From an uncultured bacterium (GTDB lineage: Bacteria; Bacillota; Negativicutes; Veillonellales; Veillonellaceae): a stretch of 64,000 bases of DNA. The DNA lies in the NCBI GenBank assembly GCA_905214495.1, contig CAJMLW010000004.1, forward strand, positions 1 to 64,000, in the 5' to 3' direction. This document shows, piece after piece, positions 16,885 through 26,135 of the stretch (position 1 is its first letter; every line of letters starts with the position of its first letter). The position numbers and the translations under genes were made by a program. Under the pieces are notes generated by a model. It was not told where the DNA came from. It did no database searches and saw only the letters and a program-made list of their open reading frames with translations.

Positions 16885-18393
16885 TTACAACCGTTGCACA
16901 AGTTCCTTAGCCTGTTTTACCCCATCCGGTATCCCAATTCCATCAAACGGTGTCCCAATCAAATACAAATTAGGATAATGTTCTTTCACATGCTCACGAA
17001 CGGTTGCAATAGCAGCACGATGTCCCACATTATATTGAGGCATACAATGTATTAAACGGTTGATTTTAATCCATTCTGGATTAGCTTTAAAGTTCATAAT
17101 CCGTTGAATTTCTTTAAGAGCTAACGCAGAAAGTTCTTCATCACTATAGCGTTCCACCACATCATTACCAGGTTTACCGATAAAGACGCGAAGAACGATT
17201 TTATCGTCCGGTGTTGTTTGCGGCCATTTTTGATTCAATATGGTACACGCCGTTAATGGTGTGTCTGTTTTACGAGTAATTAACAAACCAGAGCCTTTTA
17301 GTTCGCCATCAAAGGCTGCTTTATCAAAGGCCATGATTGCAATAGCACAACTGGATTGTTCCATGTTGCGTACGCCATCAAATCCAGTATCCCCCATAAA
17401 CCAATCTTTATACGTAGCCGGTGGTGTAGAGATAATCAACATATCAGAGGTTTCTTCTCGACCATTCACATTATAACGATACACAGCATCCTCATACGAT
17501 ATATCTCGTACGAGGGCATTTGTAGTTAATATAACATTGGATGGCATTTGTTCCACGATTGCACTTACCACGCTTTCAAGACCACCCGTTAATTGTCTAA
17601 ACATACCGGATTGTGATGCGGTTCCTTTTGATGCTTTTAGATTTCCATTCGTTTGCTGAGTACTAGATTGTTTCTTATCAAATTGAGCATCCGTCATAGT
17701 TCCTTTACCAGCACGAGGAACATCGCCTTCATTAACAGCACCTTTAGCAGCCTTAGAGACACCAGCCTTTTGATGGCTCATCTTAGCCGCAATCATGCCC
17801 TTAACCATATTCCCGTATTTTTGTTCTACTTGAATAAAATGAGGAAATGTAGATAATAGGCTAATTTTATAAATATCCCCACCATAAATGCCCGCCAATA
17901 ATGGCTCAATTAGTTTATCCATCATTTCTTGACCTAAATGATAACGGAAGAAATGACCAATCGATACATCGCCATGAGTATCTAAAGGATATGGTTTCTT
18001 AAAATAATCAAGACCAGCACGCAATTTACCAGCCCAGGAAATTAAGGTTGCTTTCACAAAAGGCATCATTTCCGTAGGGACACCCATGATGGAGCCTCCA
18101 GGAATTGGGTGAATATTACCGCGGTCATACACATACGCCTGCCCTGTTTCATTAGATACAAGTGTATCTGCTAAACCAAGATCTGTAATGAGATCAGTCA
18201 TTTCTGTTTTGCGGCCCAAATAGGAATCCGGTCCTAACTCAACAACAAAATCATCTACTTGTTGCGTTTGAATTTTACCGCCAAATCGAGGGGCCTGTTC
18301 ATATAATTGTATCTGCCAATCTGGTTTGGCATGACCTAAATAATAGGCTGCAGTAAGCCCCGTAAGACCACCGCCAACAATCGTTACCTTCAC
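16885..18393 (-). CDS. hemY: Coproporphyrinogen III / protoporphyrinogen oxidase (HemY/CgoX)
   Basis: A 502-residue FAD enzyme. Given the neighbouring hemQ, it most likely oxidises coproporphyrinogen III to coproporphyrin III. The N-terminal GGGLTGLTAAYYL is the FAD dinucleotide motif, followed by RFGGKIQT and VELGPDSYL. The C-terminus carries a second FAD-contact region near YLIGTPFDGIGIPDGVKQA. Residues about 205-262 form a low-complexity K/A/G/S/T/Q-rich insert, making it longer than the usual 450-470. The start is GTG, and GTGA overlaps the hemH stop codon by 4 nt, so translation is coupled. There is no separate promoter. Confidence 0.9.
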   Translation of the reverse strand: MKVTIVGGGLTGLTAAYYLGHAKPDWQIQLYEQAPRFGGKIQTQQVDDFVVELGPDSYLGRKTEMTDLITDLGLADTLVSNETGQAYVYDRGNIHPIPGGSIMGVPTEMMPFVKATLISWAGKLRAGLDYFKKPYPLDTHGDVSIGHFFRYHLGQEMMDKLIEPLLAGIYGGDIYKISLLSTFPHFIQVEQKYGNMVKGMIAAKMSHQKAGVSKAAKGAVNEGDVPRAGKGTMTDAQFDKKQSSTQQTNGNLKASKGTASQSGMFRQLTGGLESVVSAIVEQMPSNVILTTNALVRDISYEDAVYRYNVNGREETSDMLIISTPPATYKDWFMGDTGFDGVRNMEQSSCAIAIMAFDKAAFDGELKGSGLLITRKTDTPLTACTILNQKWPQTTPDDKIVLRVFIGKPGNDVVERYSDEELSALALKEIQRIMNFKANPEWIKINRLIHCMPQYNVGHRAAIATVREHVKEHYPNLYLIGTPFDGIGIPDGVKQAKELVQRL

Positions 18394-19271
18394 TTATTAA
18401 TCCTTTCTTGTATAGCCTTTGCCATGGCCTCCATAAATAGGAGATTTCCATTAGGCATAGGCAGACGTTCATATGTGGCCCCTGCGTTCTCGACGATGTT
18501 ACGACAAATAATATCATTATCATACAAAATTTCTACATGATCGCTAACAAATCCAAAAGGGATACATATAATGCGTTTTGCTCCATCTGCAAGAGCCCGT
18601 TCAATGACACTTTCAATAGTAGGACCTAACCATTCACCATAGGGCGCCGCACTTTGCCATGCCTGATGCCAATGGTTTAAGCCTACTTTTTTCGCAAGTT
18701 GGTTTGATGCAGATATAACTTCATCTTCATAGTTTCCAACCGTTGAAGTAGGTACACTATGAGCAGAGAAAATACTGGCTGTATCAGCTTGTAATGGATT
18801 AGCTGCCATCAACTGTGAACGCCAGTATTCAAAGAACTGCGGTCTATTCCACCAAGATTTGATAATTTCACAAGATATATCCGGATACGCTCGTAATATA
18901 GAATGTAATTTCCGTTCATATGCGCCCGTTCCAACCATAGAATAAAACGGCGATGTGACAATGCATAAAATAGAAGTATACCCTGCAGCTGCTATTGATT
19001 CTACAGCTTGTTCCATGCTATTAGGCATATGAAGGTAAGCCAAATACATCGTGTCTATATCCAATAGGGATTCAAGAGTTTTCTTTTGCTCTTCTCCCAT
19101 CGTCTGCAACAGCTTATTATCCCATTGTCCGATAGCATCGTAACGAGCAGTTAGGACCTCCAATTCTCGTTCTGTCGGAATTTTTCCGCATCGAATACTC
19201 GTCAAATAAGGTAATAAATCAGATGGTTGACGAGGTGTACCAAAAGATAATAACAGTATAGCCTGCTTCAT
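18390..19271 (-). CDS. hemH: Ferrochelatase (coproporphyrin ferrochelatase, CpfC-type)
   Basis: A 293-residue cytosolic enzyme that inserts Fe(II) into the porphyrin, here presumably coproporphyrin III given hemQ and hemY next door. The start MKQAILLLSFGTP lies one base after the hemE stop (TAATATG), indicating coupling. A longer frame that overlaps hemE was rejected because family members begin at this motif. Visible marks are LLSFGTPRQPSDLLPYL, the catalytic-His segment FSAHSVPTSTVGNYEDEV (about 182-199) and the CIPFGFVSDHVEILYDND signature near the C-terminus. It is slightly short for the family (about 310). Confidence 0.92.
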   Translation of the reverse strand: MKQAILLLSFGTPRQPSDLLPYLTSIRCGKIPTERELEVLTARYDAIGQWDNKLLQTMGEEQKKTLESLLDIDTMYLAYLHMPNSMEQAVESIAAAGYTSILCIVTSPFYSMVGTGAYERKLHSILRAYPDISCEIIKSWWNRPQFFEYWRSQLMAANPLQADTASIFSAHSVPTSTVGNYEDEVISASNQLAKKVGLNHWHQAWQSAAPYGEWLGPTIESVIERALADGAKRIICIPFGFVSDHVEILYDNDIICRNIVENAGATYERLPMPNGNLLFMEAMAKAIQERINK

Positions 19272-19272
19272 A

Positions 19273-20319
19273 TTACCGGCTTTCACGAACCCATAATTCA
19301 CGGCTCTTTTCATGAACATAGTCTGTCAACCAATGTAATTTTGCTGGATCCGCCTCTGGGAACACACCATGACCTAAGTTAAATATATGTTTGCCATGGC
19401 GAACGCCATCTATTAAGATTTCATCTACTACCTTAGCTATTATTTTTGTATCTGCATATAAATAAGCCGGATCAAGGTTCCCCTGTACTGTTTGTGTAAC
19501 ACCTCTATCCTTAGCCTCCCCAAGAGAGCTTCGCCAATCTAATGCGATGACATCAAGAGGTAACTTAGCCCAAGTAGACACAAGATGGTCTACACCGACA
19601 CCATTCATAGCAAGCGGCAGGTTAGGGAATCTAGATTTTACTGTGGAAATAATACGTTTCATATGAGGGAAAATAGCTTGCTCATATTCTGTACTATTAA
19701 CGGCACCTACCCAAGAATCAAAAATCTGTAAAGCATTAGCACCAGCGCGCGCTTGCATTGACAAATACTCGATGGACATATCCGCTAGTTTTTCCATGAG
19801 TCCATTCCAAATTTTAGGTTCGCTGATTAACATCCCACGAGTTTTATTATAATTTTTCGTAGGGCCTCCTTCAATAAGGTAAGACGCGATGGTGAATGGT
19901 GCACCACAAAAGCCAATAAGAGGTACATCAAGCACCTCGGTAGTCAACAACTCAATAGTCTTTGCAATATACTCTACCTTTGTTGCATCAAATGTATGTA
20001 ATCGTTCAATATCTTCTATACGGCGAATCGGAGTATCAAATACAGGTCCTACACCAGGTTTAATATCCACATTCACGCCAATGGCCACCATAGGGCTCAT
20101 AATATCCTTATAAAGAATAGCCGCATCAACACCGTATTCTTTAACAGGCAGTTCTGTCACTTGTGCACACAGTTCTGGTTGTTTGGTAATTTCAAACAAT
20201 GTGTACTTCTCTTTTATCTTACGATATGCAGCCTGACTGCGCCCTGCTTGGCGCATATACCATACCGGTGTTATGCCAGGGTTCTTGCCCTGAATCATAT
20301 CTAAATAAGCAGTATTCAA
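19273..20319 (-). CDS. hemE: Uroporphyrinogen decarboxylase
   Basis: A 348-residue cytosolic enzyme converting uroporphyrinogen III to coproporphyrinogen III. The start chosen is TTG at 20319 (LNTAYLDMIQGKNPG), because AAAGGGGTGG lies just upstream. An ATG 9 codons earlier has no ribosome site. Signatures are PVWYMRQAGRSQAAYR (substrate-binding arginines) and GFCGAPFTIASYLIEGG. The catalytic Asp is in AAILYKDIMSP, and HIFNLGHGVFPEADP lies near the C-terminus. It is the first gene of a four-gene heme operon whose early pathway genes are not in the window. Confidence 0.93.
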   Translation of the reverse strand: MNTAYLDMIQGKNPGITPVWYMRQAGRSQAAYRKIKEKYTLFEITKQPELCAQVTELPVKEYGVDAAILYKDIMSPMVAIGVNVDIKPGVGPVFDTPIRRIEDIERLHTFDATKVEYIAKTIELLTTEVLDVPLIGFCGAPFTIASYLIEGGPTKNYNKTRGMLISEPKIWNGLMEKLADMSIEYLSMQARAGANALQIFDSWVGAVNSTEYEQAIFPHMKRIISTVKSRFPNLPLAMNGVGVDHLVSTWAKLPLDVIALDWRSSLGEAKDRGVTQTVQGNLDPAYLYADTKIIAKVVDEILIDGVRHGKHIFNLGHGVFPEADPAKLHWLTDYVHEKSRELWVRESR

Positions 20320-20459
20320 ACTTCCACCCCTTTCTACAAAACACACCCATACATGTATATAAGATTTTATATTAGAATGTCACGCTTATATTAAAAGTGT
20401 ACCCCAAAAGTGATGAATATGCAAAGCCACTTATTATCTATATTTTTAGGGATAGAAAT

Positions 20460-23318
20460 TTATGCACGTTGTAATATATGCGTATCTATACCAGCAATAG
20501 CTTGGCCCATGTAATACACTTGTTGCTGACACGTAAACAACCAAATTTGTTGATGTTCACCAAGTTCAGCTAACAACTCAAGTGCACTCTTTTGGCGATC
20601 TTCATCAAAGCGGACTAAGATATCATCTAATATGATTGGCAATGCATCCACTTGGTACGAAAAGACCTTTACTAGTGCCAAACGCAACGCGAGATATACC
20701 TGATCCGCTAAACCACTAGACCAATGATGAATCGGTAATCGTTCACCCCGTTCATTCAAAAGGGCTAAACTGTCTTGCAAGCCCCACATATCAAATGTAT
20801 AAGCACCATTCGTTAAACGTTTAATATACTGAGATGCTAATTCTAACATCTTTGGTTGTGACTCTTCTTCGTATGATTGTTGTGCCCATTCCATACAATG
20901 CGCGATGACAACTTGAGTTGCCCAATCTTCCAAGGCAGATTCCAATTCAGATTCTAACTCTTGTCGTTGTTGAATAGCTTCCCGTTGCTCTTGATCAGAT
21001 CCCAATGCACGCATAGCTTCAACGATTTGACCTCTCTTTTCGTAGAGATTTGCCATCGCATCTTTGCGAGCATGTAGCTCTTGGTCTGCATGAGCTAGCT
21101 CATCGGTCCAGTTGTCTTTATTACCCTCACGCAAGCGGCGATAGAATAAATCTTTATTTTCACCATCTGGAGTTAACAAATCAAGCTGTACTTGGCTTTG
21201 TTTGTAAATCGTTTCCCATTGCTTAAACTGATCTTCATCAATGAGTTTTTGACGATATTCATTGGCGCCGGACAATCCACTTTTTTCAAGCAATGCTTTT
21301 TGTTCAAGTAAAAGTTCCTTTTCCTTGCGATGCCAATTATCATACTCCATACGATAGCTTTTACGCTGTGACTCTTTTTGCTCCCAACGAATCATTTGTT
21401 GTTGAAAGTTCTTATATTGATTATAAATACGTTTTAACTCAGTAGGGGACACAGGTGCTTCAACACCAAGGTTGTACCACAAAGTAACGGCTTGGTCCTC
21501 TATGACACGCAATGCTTCCTTATGCTCATCCAATCGCTTTTCATAACCTTCAATGGTCCGCAATTGTTCAGAGTACTGGTCATATTCATGCTTCATACTA
21601 AAGAAATCATCTTCATCGAGACTCTTAGCAGCCCCTTCAGGAATCCACGCTTGCCATTCAGCCAAGGCTTTTTCATAATTAGCTTGTAGTTGTTTACCTT
21701 CATCATTGTAACGTTGCTCAATAGCAGCGGTTTCCAAGTTCGGCACATCAGATGTTGCCACAGGTAAAGGCACATCTAATTGTGTTTCTAAATACGCTTT
21801 ACGTTGTTGTAATCGTTCTAATTCACGCATGCATCGCGCTATATCAGAATCATCTACATGACGAAGACGCCATCCATACCAGAATAATCCAAGTCCCAGT
21901 ATTAATAGAATAATACCACCTATACAATATAGTACAGATTCTAGCGCAATGAGGCCTGCCAAGGACATCAACACACCAATAACGGCACCGATTCCGCCAA
22001 TACGTTGCAACCAAATCGGCATGGAGGCCATACGAGCAGAACCGTTATCTCCTATGCGGGACTCTAACTCTGTTATATCAGACATGACCGCTTGTAATTC
22101 TTGGTGAGCCCACTCATTAACCGGACCATTATCGCCAGTTTTAACGGATGTGCAAGCTTCACTGATTTTTGTTTCTTTTTGCAAGGACGGTGCTTGGCTT
22201 TGCCAATATAACAATTGGTCCTTTGCAGTGCGGAGACGTTTAGATAAGCGTTCTCCTTCAAACCAATTCACATCAGTTGGAACTGATTCATCCTTGCGCC
22301 ACGAAGATTGTAAACCTCTTGAGAAATCAAGTTGTTCCTTAACCTTAGCAATGTAGGCTTCGCCTTCTTCACACTCGCGACGTAATTGTTCCCACTTCGC
22401 ACCTTGTTGAATTAAATCCTCTATATCTTGACCATAGGTAGTAAACGGACTATTAGGGTCAAAATTTTCCGGTTTTAATGCTTCTTCTTTATCAAGCCAC
22501 AGCTGCATATTTTGACGAGCTTCACGAAGGCCCTCATCGATACTTAAAAACGCATCGCGGTCTAGTGTATCAGGAGAGGTAAACTGTTGCATACGACGAC
22601 GCGCTTCTTCGCTACGTCGATACGTATCCCATGCACGAAGTACCATCTCTACGCCTTCACGATAGTCTTGCCATTCTTTGATTTGATTCTGAATTTCTGC
22701 TTCTGTATCCTCGGAAGCCCTTAACGCTTGTTGTAATTCTACATACTGCGCTTCATGTTCACCAAGTGCAGATAAACGAGCCTTATTTTCCTGTAATTGA
22801 TCTATCAAAACATTGATGCGGCGTTTGCCTGATGCAGACGCAACCAGTAAGTTATTAGCATTGGTTTCAATGCTTTTTACTATACCACCGAGTTGCTCGC
22901 CCCCTTCAGCGCCAAAGAATCTAGCTCGTACATCTACTTCATTGAGTATATCTACGCCTTGAAGGTCCTCTAACGTAAGGCCGAATATGCGGTTATACGT
23001 TTTTTTATCGAGCCCATGCCACCACAATTGATTCGGCTCGTCCTTTATGCTAGGATCACCAGGAGAATAAAAATCCAGATTCTTGTTTTGTCGGCATAAA
23101 TGATAAGTCGTCCCTTCTTTATCGAGCTCAAGAGATCCACTTACATAACCATATTTTTTATGTTTACCGCCAAACAAAAGAGACCGCATGCCTTCTAGCA
23201 AAGAGGTCTTACCACTTTCATTAGCCCCATATACAAGCTGTACACCGTTAGGACCAGATTTAAATGTCCAGTTTTCATACGGTCCAAATGAGTCGAGTCG
23301 AATCTGTTTAATGTTCAT
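20460..23318 (-). CDS. YhaN-like SMC/Rad50-type ATPase with a mid-protein membrane hairpin
   Basis: A 952-residue ABC-type ATPase of the SbcC/Rad50 superfamily, AAA_27 subgroup, like Bacillus YhaN. Walker A is VYGANESGKTSLLEGM (about 29-44). The C-terminal lobe has the signature HHWSSGLADQVYLALRLAL and Walker B LPIILDDILVRFDEDR. Between them are long coiled coils rich in Q/E/R. About half-way, after SMPIWLQR, two hydrophobic helices form a membrane hairpin, as known for YhaN. With the adjacent YhaO-type nuclease it probably forms a membrane-associated end-processing complex for double-strand breaks. It overlaps the upstream phosphoesterase gene by 11 bp. Confidence 0.85.
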   Translation of the reverse strand: MNIKQIRLDSFGPYENWTFKSGPNGVQLVYGANESGKTSLLEGMRSLLFGGKHKKYGYVSGSLELDKEGTTYHLCRQNKNLDFYSPGDPSIKDEPNQLWWHGLDKKTYNRIFGLTLEDLQGVDILNEVDVRARFFGAEGGEQLGGIVKSIETNANNLLVASASGKRRINVLIDQLQENKARLSALGEHEAQYVELQQALRASEDTEAEIQNQIKEWQDYREGVEMVLRAWDTYRRSEEARRRMQQFTSPDTLDRDAFLSIDEGLREARQNMQLWLDKEEALKPENFDPNSPFTTYGQDIEDLIQQGAKWEQLRRECEEGEAYIAKVKEQLDFSRGLQSSWRKDESVPTDVNWFEGERLSKRLRTAKDQLLYWQSQAPSLQKETKISEACTSVKTGDNGPVNEWAHQELQAVMSDITELESRIGDNGSARMASMPIWLQRIGGIGAVIGVLMSLAGLIALESVLYCIGGIILLILGLGLFWYGWRLRHVDDSDIARCMRELERLQQRKAYLETQLDVPLPVATSDVPNLETAAIEQRYNDEGKQLQANYEKALAEWQAWIPEGAAKSLDEDDFFSMKHEYDQYSEQLRTIEGYEKRLDEHKEALRVIEDQAVTLWYNLGVEAPVSPTELKRIYNQYKNFQQQMIRWEQKESQRKSYRMEYDNWHRKEKELLLEQKALLEKSGLSGANEYRQKLIDEDQFKQWETIYKQSQVQLDLLTPDGENKDLFYRRLREGNKDNWTDELAHADQELHARKDAMANLYEKRGQIVEAMRALGSDQEQREAIQQRQELESELESALEDWATQVVIAHCMEWAQQSYEEESQPKMLELASQYIKRLTNGAYTFDMWGLQDSLALLNERGERLPIHHWSSGLADQVYLALRLALVKVFSYQVDALPIILDDILVRFDEDRQKSALELLAELGEHQQIWLFTCQQQVYYMGQAIAGIDTHILQRA

Positions 23319-24573
23319 CGTTTACCCCCATTAACACCGTAACCCCTTCCATTTCACTGCGTTCCATAACTCTTTTCAATACATCATCTGATAACAAATC
23401 TAAATAACTGCCAAGTCGTTTAGACTCAGGACGATTGACCAAGATTTGACGTACTGCCTCAACATCAGTAACGGTTTCATCATAGGCGCGTAGATAATCG
23501 CCTACCATGTCGGATAATAAGCGGCGTTCCGCCAAGTTGACAGCAGATCGCGTCTTATTAATCATGCGATAAGGCATAACAAAAATAGATTTACTTTTTT
23601 CCTCTGATTGTGATTCTCGCAACCATAATTTCCGAACCGCTTCATCAACACACAAACGATGAATTGTGCCCGTTCCAACTAAATGTACAGATACCAAGGT
23701 GTTCTTATTATATTTCTTACGCAAGGACTGCTTTTTATGGCTCAATAAATCTAATAACTCACGTTCAGTTTGTATGCCTGCAATATCAATCTTAATATCT
23801 TCAAAACGAATGGCACTGGTCTCAATAAATTCTAGTTCACAATGTCCATTGTGTGATACATTGACCATATAACAGCCTTTAGCACCAAATTCCTTGCGAT
23901 GTAATCCTTGGGGATTGCCTGCATATACGACCATAGGGTCTTCTGAAAGCACCTGTGATTTATGGATATGGCCTAATGCCCAATAGTCCATGGCGCCTTG
24001 CATGATATCCGTCAAATTACAGGGCCCTGTTACATCATGATGTTCACTGCCCACACTAGATCCGACCGTTCCATGCATGACAGCGAGGGAAAATTCATCC
24101 CGTTCAAAGGCTTTATATTGGGCAGCAAAATTAGTTGGTTCATTGCCATGACCACAGCTGATGCCGTAAACACCACCAACTTCAATATTATTAACCATCA
24201 ACGGAAATCGTTGTACCTGTGTATCCGAAAACACATGTACATTATCAGGCATAGATAAGCCAGCGCGCCAGCTTTCAGCAGGGTCATGATTACCTTGCAC
24301 CATATATACTGGAATATGCGCCTCCCACAAGCGATACATGGCGCGTACAAATCGAACCTGAGCCTCTAAGTTATGATCTTCACTATTATACACATCGCCA
24401 CTGATCACAACGGCATTAACGCGTTCTCGCACGGCGATTTCAATGATATTATTGAAAGCTTCGTATGTTGCTTCTGCAACGGCACGATCTACATACCGAC
24501 TCATCCCCATAGCATATTGAAAAGGAGCCCCTAAATGAAGGTCTCCACAATGTATAAAACGAAAGGGTTGCAT
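23308..24573 (-). CDS. YhaO-like DNA repair metallophosphoesterase (SbcD/Mre11 type)
   Basis: A 421-residue calcineurin-like nuclease. Metal-binding motifs in order are FIHCGDLHLGAPF (D-x-H), VISGDVYNSED (GD), MVQGNHDPAES (GNHD), LAVMHGTVG and YWALGHIHKSQ (GHIH). All ligands expected of an Mn-dependent Mre11-like nuclease are present. The C-terminal third is a capping and partner-binding region. It is first gene of a two-gene unit with the YhaN-like ATPase; the two genes overlap, which implies a complex. It is transcribed divergently from bioB. The start is supported by AAAGGAGACAAT. The substrate is inferred from family only. Confidence 0.88.
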   Translation of the reverse strand: MQPFRFIHCGDLHLGAPFQYAMGMSRYVDRAVAEATYEAFNNIIEIAVRERVNAVVISGDVYNSEDHNLEAQVRFVRAMYRLWEAHIPVYMVQGNHDPAESWRAGLSMPDNVHVFSDTQVQRFPLMVNNIEVGGVYGISCGHGNEPTNFAAQYKAFERDEFSLAVMHGTVGSSVGSEHHDVTGPCNLTDIMQGAMDYWALGHIHKSQVLSEDPMVVYAGNPQGLHRKEFGAKGCYMVNVSHNGHCELEFIETSAIRFEDIKIDIAGIQTERELLDLLSHKKQSLRKKYNKNTLVSVHLVGTGTIHRLCVDEAVRKLWLRESQSEEKSKSIFVMPYRMINKTRSAVNLAERRLLSDMVGDYLRAYDETVTDVEAVRQILVNRPESKRLGSYLDLLSDDVLKRVMERSEMEGVTVLMGVNDEH

Positions 24574-24650
24574 ATTGTCTCCTTTCCTAACTTATAGAAT
24601 ACTAACATCTAATTATACTATATATTTCTATATAATATGTAAAATATCAT

Positions 24651-24683
24651 ATTGTAAACTAATTTATTTATATAGTTGACAAT
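24651..24683. promoter_or_regulatory. BirA-type biotin operator
   Basis: ATTGTAAAC (24651-24659), 15 bp, GTTGACAAT (24675-24683). The half-sites are inverted with one mismatch and match the known BirA dyad pattern TTGTNAAC-N15-GTTNACAA. The right half overlaps the bioB -35 box, so bound BirA would block RNA polymerase. A second weaker pair is ATTGTAAAT (24709-24717) with GTTAACAAT (24735-24743), spacer 17. Confidence 0.7.
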
Positions 24684-24705
24684 TCGTATTTAAGAATACT
24701 ACAAT
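24676..24705 (+). promoter_or_regulatory. bioB promoter
   Basis: -35 TTGACA (24676-24681), 18-bp spacer, -10 TACAAT (24700-24705). The -10 is also the left arm of a palindrome TACAAT-TAC-ATTGTA (24700-24714). Confidence 0.75.
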
Positions 24706-24758
24706 TACATTGTAAATATATTCGTTTTTTATAAGTTAACAATAGCAAGGAGGCTATA

Positions 24759-25784
24759 ATGGCACTTCCAGTAGAGCAAGAAACCCAGGTGGGTTCTTAT
24801 GAAAAAATATTAACCATTGCCAATCGCATTTTACATGGTGGGGAAATTACTAAAGAAGAAGCAATTGATTTAATCCATACATCCGATGAAGACACCATGA
24901 TTTTATTAGCTATGGCAGATAAAATAAAACAACATTTCAATGACAATTCCGTCGATATTTGCGCAATCGTAAATGCTCGTTCTGGTAAGTGTCCTGAAAA
25001 CTGTAAATTCTGTGCACAATCTGCACACCACAATACAGGCGTTCAAGAATACCCATTTATGGATGATAAATCGATTTTAGAAGCTGCTAGAAAAGCAAAA
25101 GAATCCGGCGCTATTCGCTTCTCCATTGTTACAAGTGGCCGAAATACTTCTAACCCTAATGAATTCGACCAAATCTTACGTGTGTTAAAAGAAATTCGCG
25201 AAAAAATGGGTTTAGAAATTTGTTGTTCTCTTGGTTTGTTAACCTATGAACAAGCCCTTCAGTTAAAAGAAGTTGGTGTTACTCGCTATCACTCCAATAT
25301 CGAAACGGCACCAAGTCATTTCCCTGACATCTGCTCCACACATTCCTATGAGGACAAGATGTCTACCATAGAAAATGCCAAAAAAGCTGGCATTCGCGTT
25401 TGCTCTGGTGGTATCTTAGGTCTAAACGAAACGCTAGAACAACGCGTAGAAATGGCGTTTGAACTTAAACGCCTTAACATTGATTCCATTCCATTAAACA
25501 TATTAAATCCGATTAAGGGTACTCCATTCGAACATAACAAAGCGTTAAAACCTATGGAAATTTTACGTACCTTCGCTGTATTCCGCTTCATTTTACCTCA
25601 TGCATTAATTCGTACCGCTGGCGGTCGAGAAGTAAATCTACGTGATTTACAATCGTACGCACTAAAAGGTGGTCTTAATGGCATCATGGTAGGTGGTTAC
25701 TTAACAACCGGCGGTAGATCCCCTCAAGACGATTTACAAATGATTAATGACTTGGAATTAACCCGTACAACCGCTCAGCTATAA
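24759..25784 (+). CDS. bioB: Biotin synthase
   Basis: A 341-residue radical-SAM enzyme that inserts sulfur into dethiobiotin. The 4Fe-4S cluster cysteines are Cys78, Cys82 and Cys85 in CPENCKFCAQS. Other family hallmarks follow: YHSNIETAPSHFPDIC with a 2Fe-2S ligand Cys, CSGGILGLNE and LNILNPIKGTPFE. The arginine ligand is expected in the IRTAGGREVNLRDLQ region. The start ATG follows AAGGAGG. No other bio gene adjoins it, so the cell may take up or salvage dethiobiotin, or have the other genes elsewhere. A BirA-type operator over its promoter supports biotin repression. Confidence 0.95.
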   Translation: MALPVEQETQVGSYEKILTIANRILHGGEITKEEAIDLIHTSDEDTMILLAMADKIKQHFNDNSVDICAIVNARSGKCPENCKFCAQSAHHNTGVQEYPFMDDKSILEAARKAKESGAIRFSIVTSGRNTSNPNEFDQILRVLKEIREKMGLEICCSLGLLTYEQALQLKEVGVTRYHSNIETAPSHFPDICSTHSYEDKMSTIENAKKAGIRVCSGGILGLNETLEQRVEMAFELKRLNIDSIPLNILNPIKGTPFEHNKALKPMEILRTFAVFRFILPHALIRTAGGREVNLRDLQSYALKGGLNGIMVGGYLTTGGRSPQDDLQMINDLELTRTTAQL

Positions 25785-25880
25785 ACTAACGGTTGTTTCC
25801 AATCACTAGTGGATATCTTACATTTTGCCAGTCTACAAAGACGGTAACACCTCTGCGTGTTTACAATACATTTACACATA

Positions 25881-25920
25881 AAAAATCCCTAGCTAGTTGC
25901 TGTCTAGCTAGGGATTTTTA
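25881..25920. terminator. Bidirectional terminator between bioB and a small secreted-protein gene
   Basis: 11-bp stem TCCCTAGCTAG/CTAGCTAGGGA with a 7-nt loop, A-run on the left and T-run on the right. Confidence 0.85.
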
Positions 25921-25973
25921 TATTCAAAATTTTAAATTTATATTTATATCTAAAATATTAAATTTAAACTATT

Positions 25974-26135
25974 CTATGGCCATAACAATCTATAAATGGC
26001 TTGACCATTCATATTGCCCTCAATCGGTTCAGGATCTTTGTCATCAGGACTTACATAGTACCAATCAGTCGCTTGTGCTGTATTTGAATATGTTATGAGG
26101 CAAAATAAGGCCATTAAAGCTATAAGCAACTTCAT
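25974..26135 (-). CDS. Small secreted protein, 53 residues, unknown
   Basis: From ATG at 26135 (ribosome site GGGAG 7 nt upstream) to TAG at 25976-25974. It begins MKLLIALMALFCLITYSNTA, a typical signal peptide with a likely cut after AQA. A mature peptide of about 30 residues follows, starting TDWYYVSPDDKDPEPIEG and ending AIYRLLWP. The DWYYVS start resembles the beginning of longer exported Negativicute proteins, so it may be a genuine mini-protein or the 5' remnant of a longer gene. A roughly 360-bp AT-rich region lies upstream. Confidence 0.55.
   Translation of the reverse strand: MKLLIALMALFCLITYSNTAQATDWYYVSPDDKDPEPIEGNMNGQAIYRLLWP

Noticed and set aside
19272..19319. Ferrochelatase start overlapping hemE
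   Set aside because: Family members begin at the KQAILLLSFGTP motif, which follows the hemE stop by one base.
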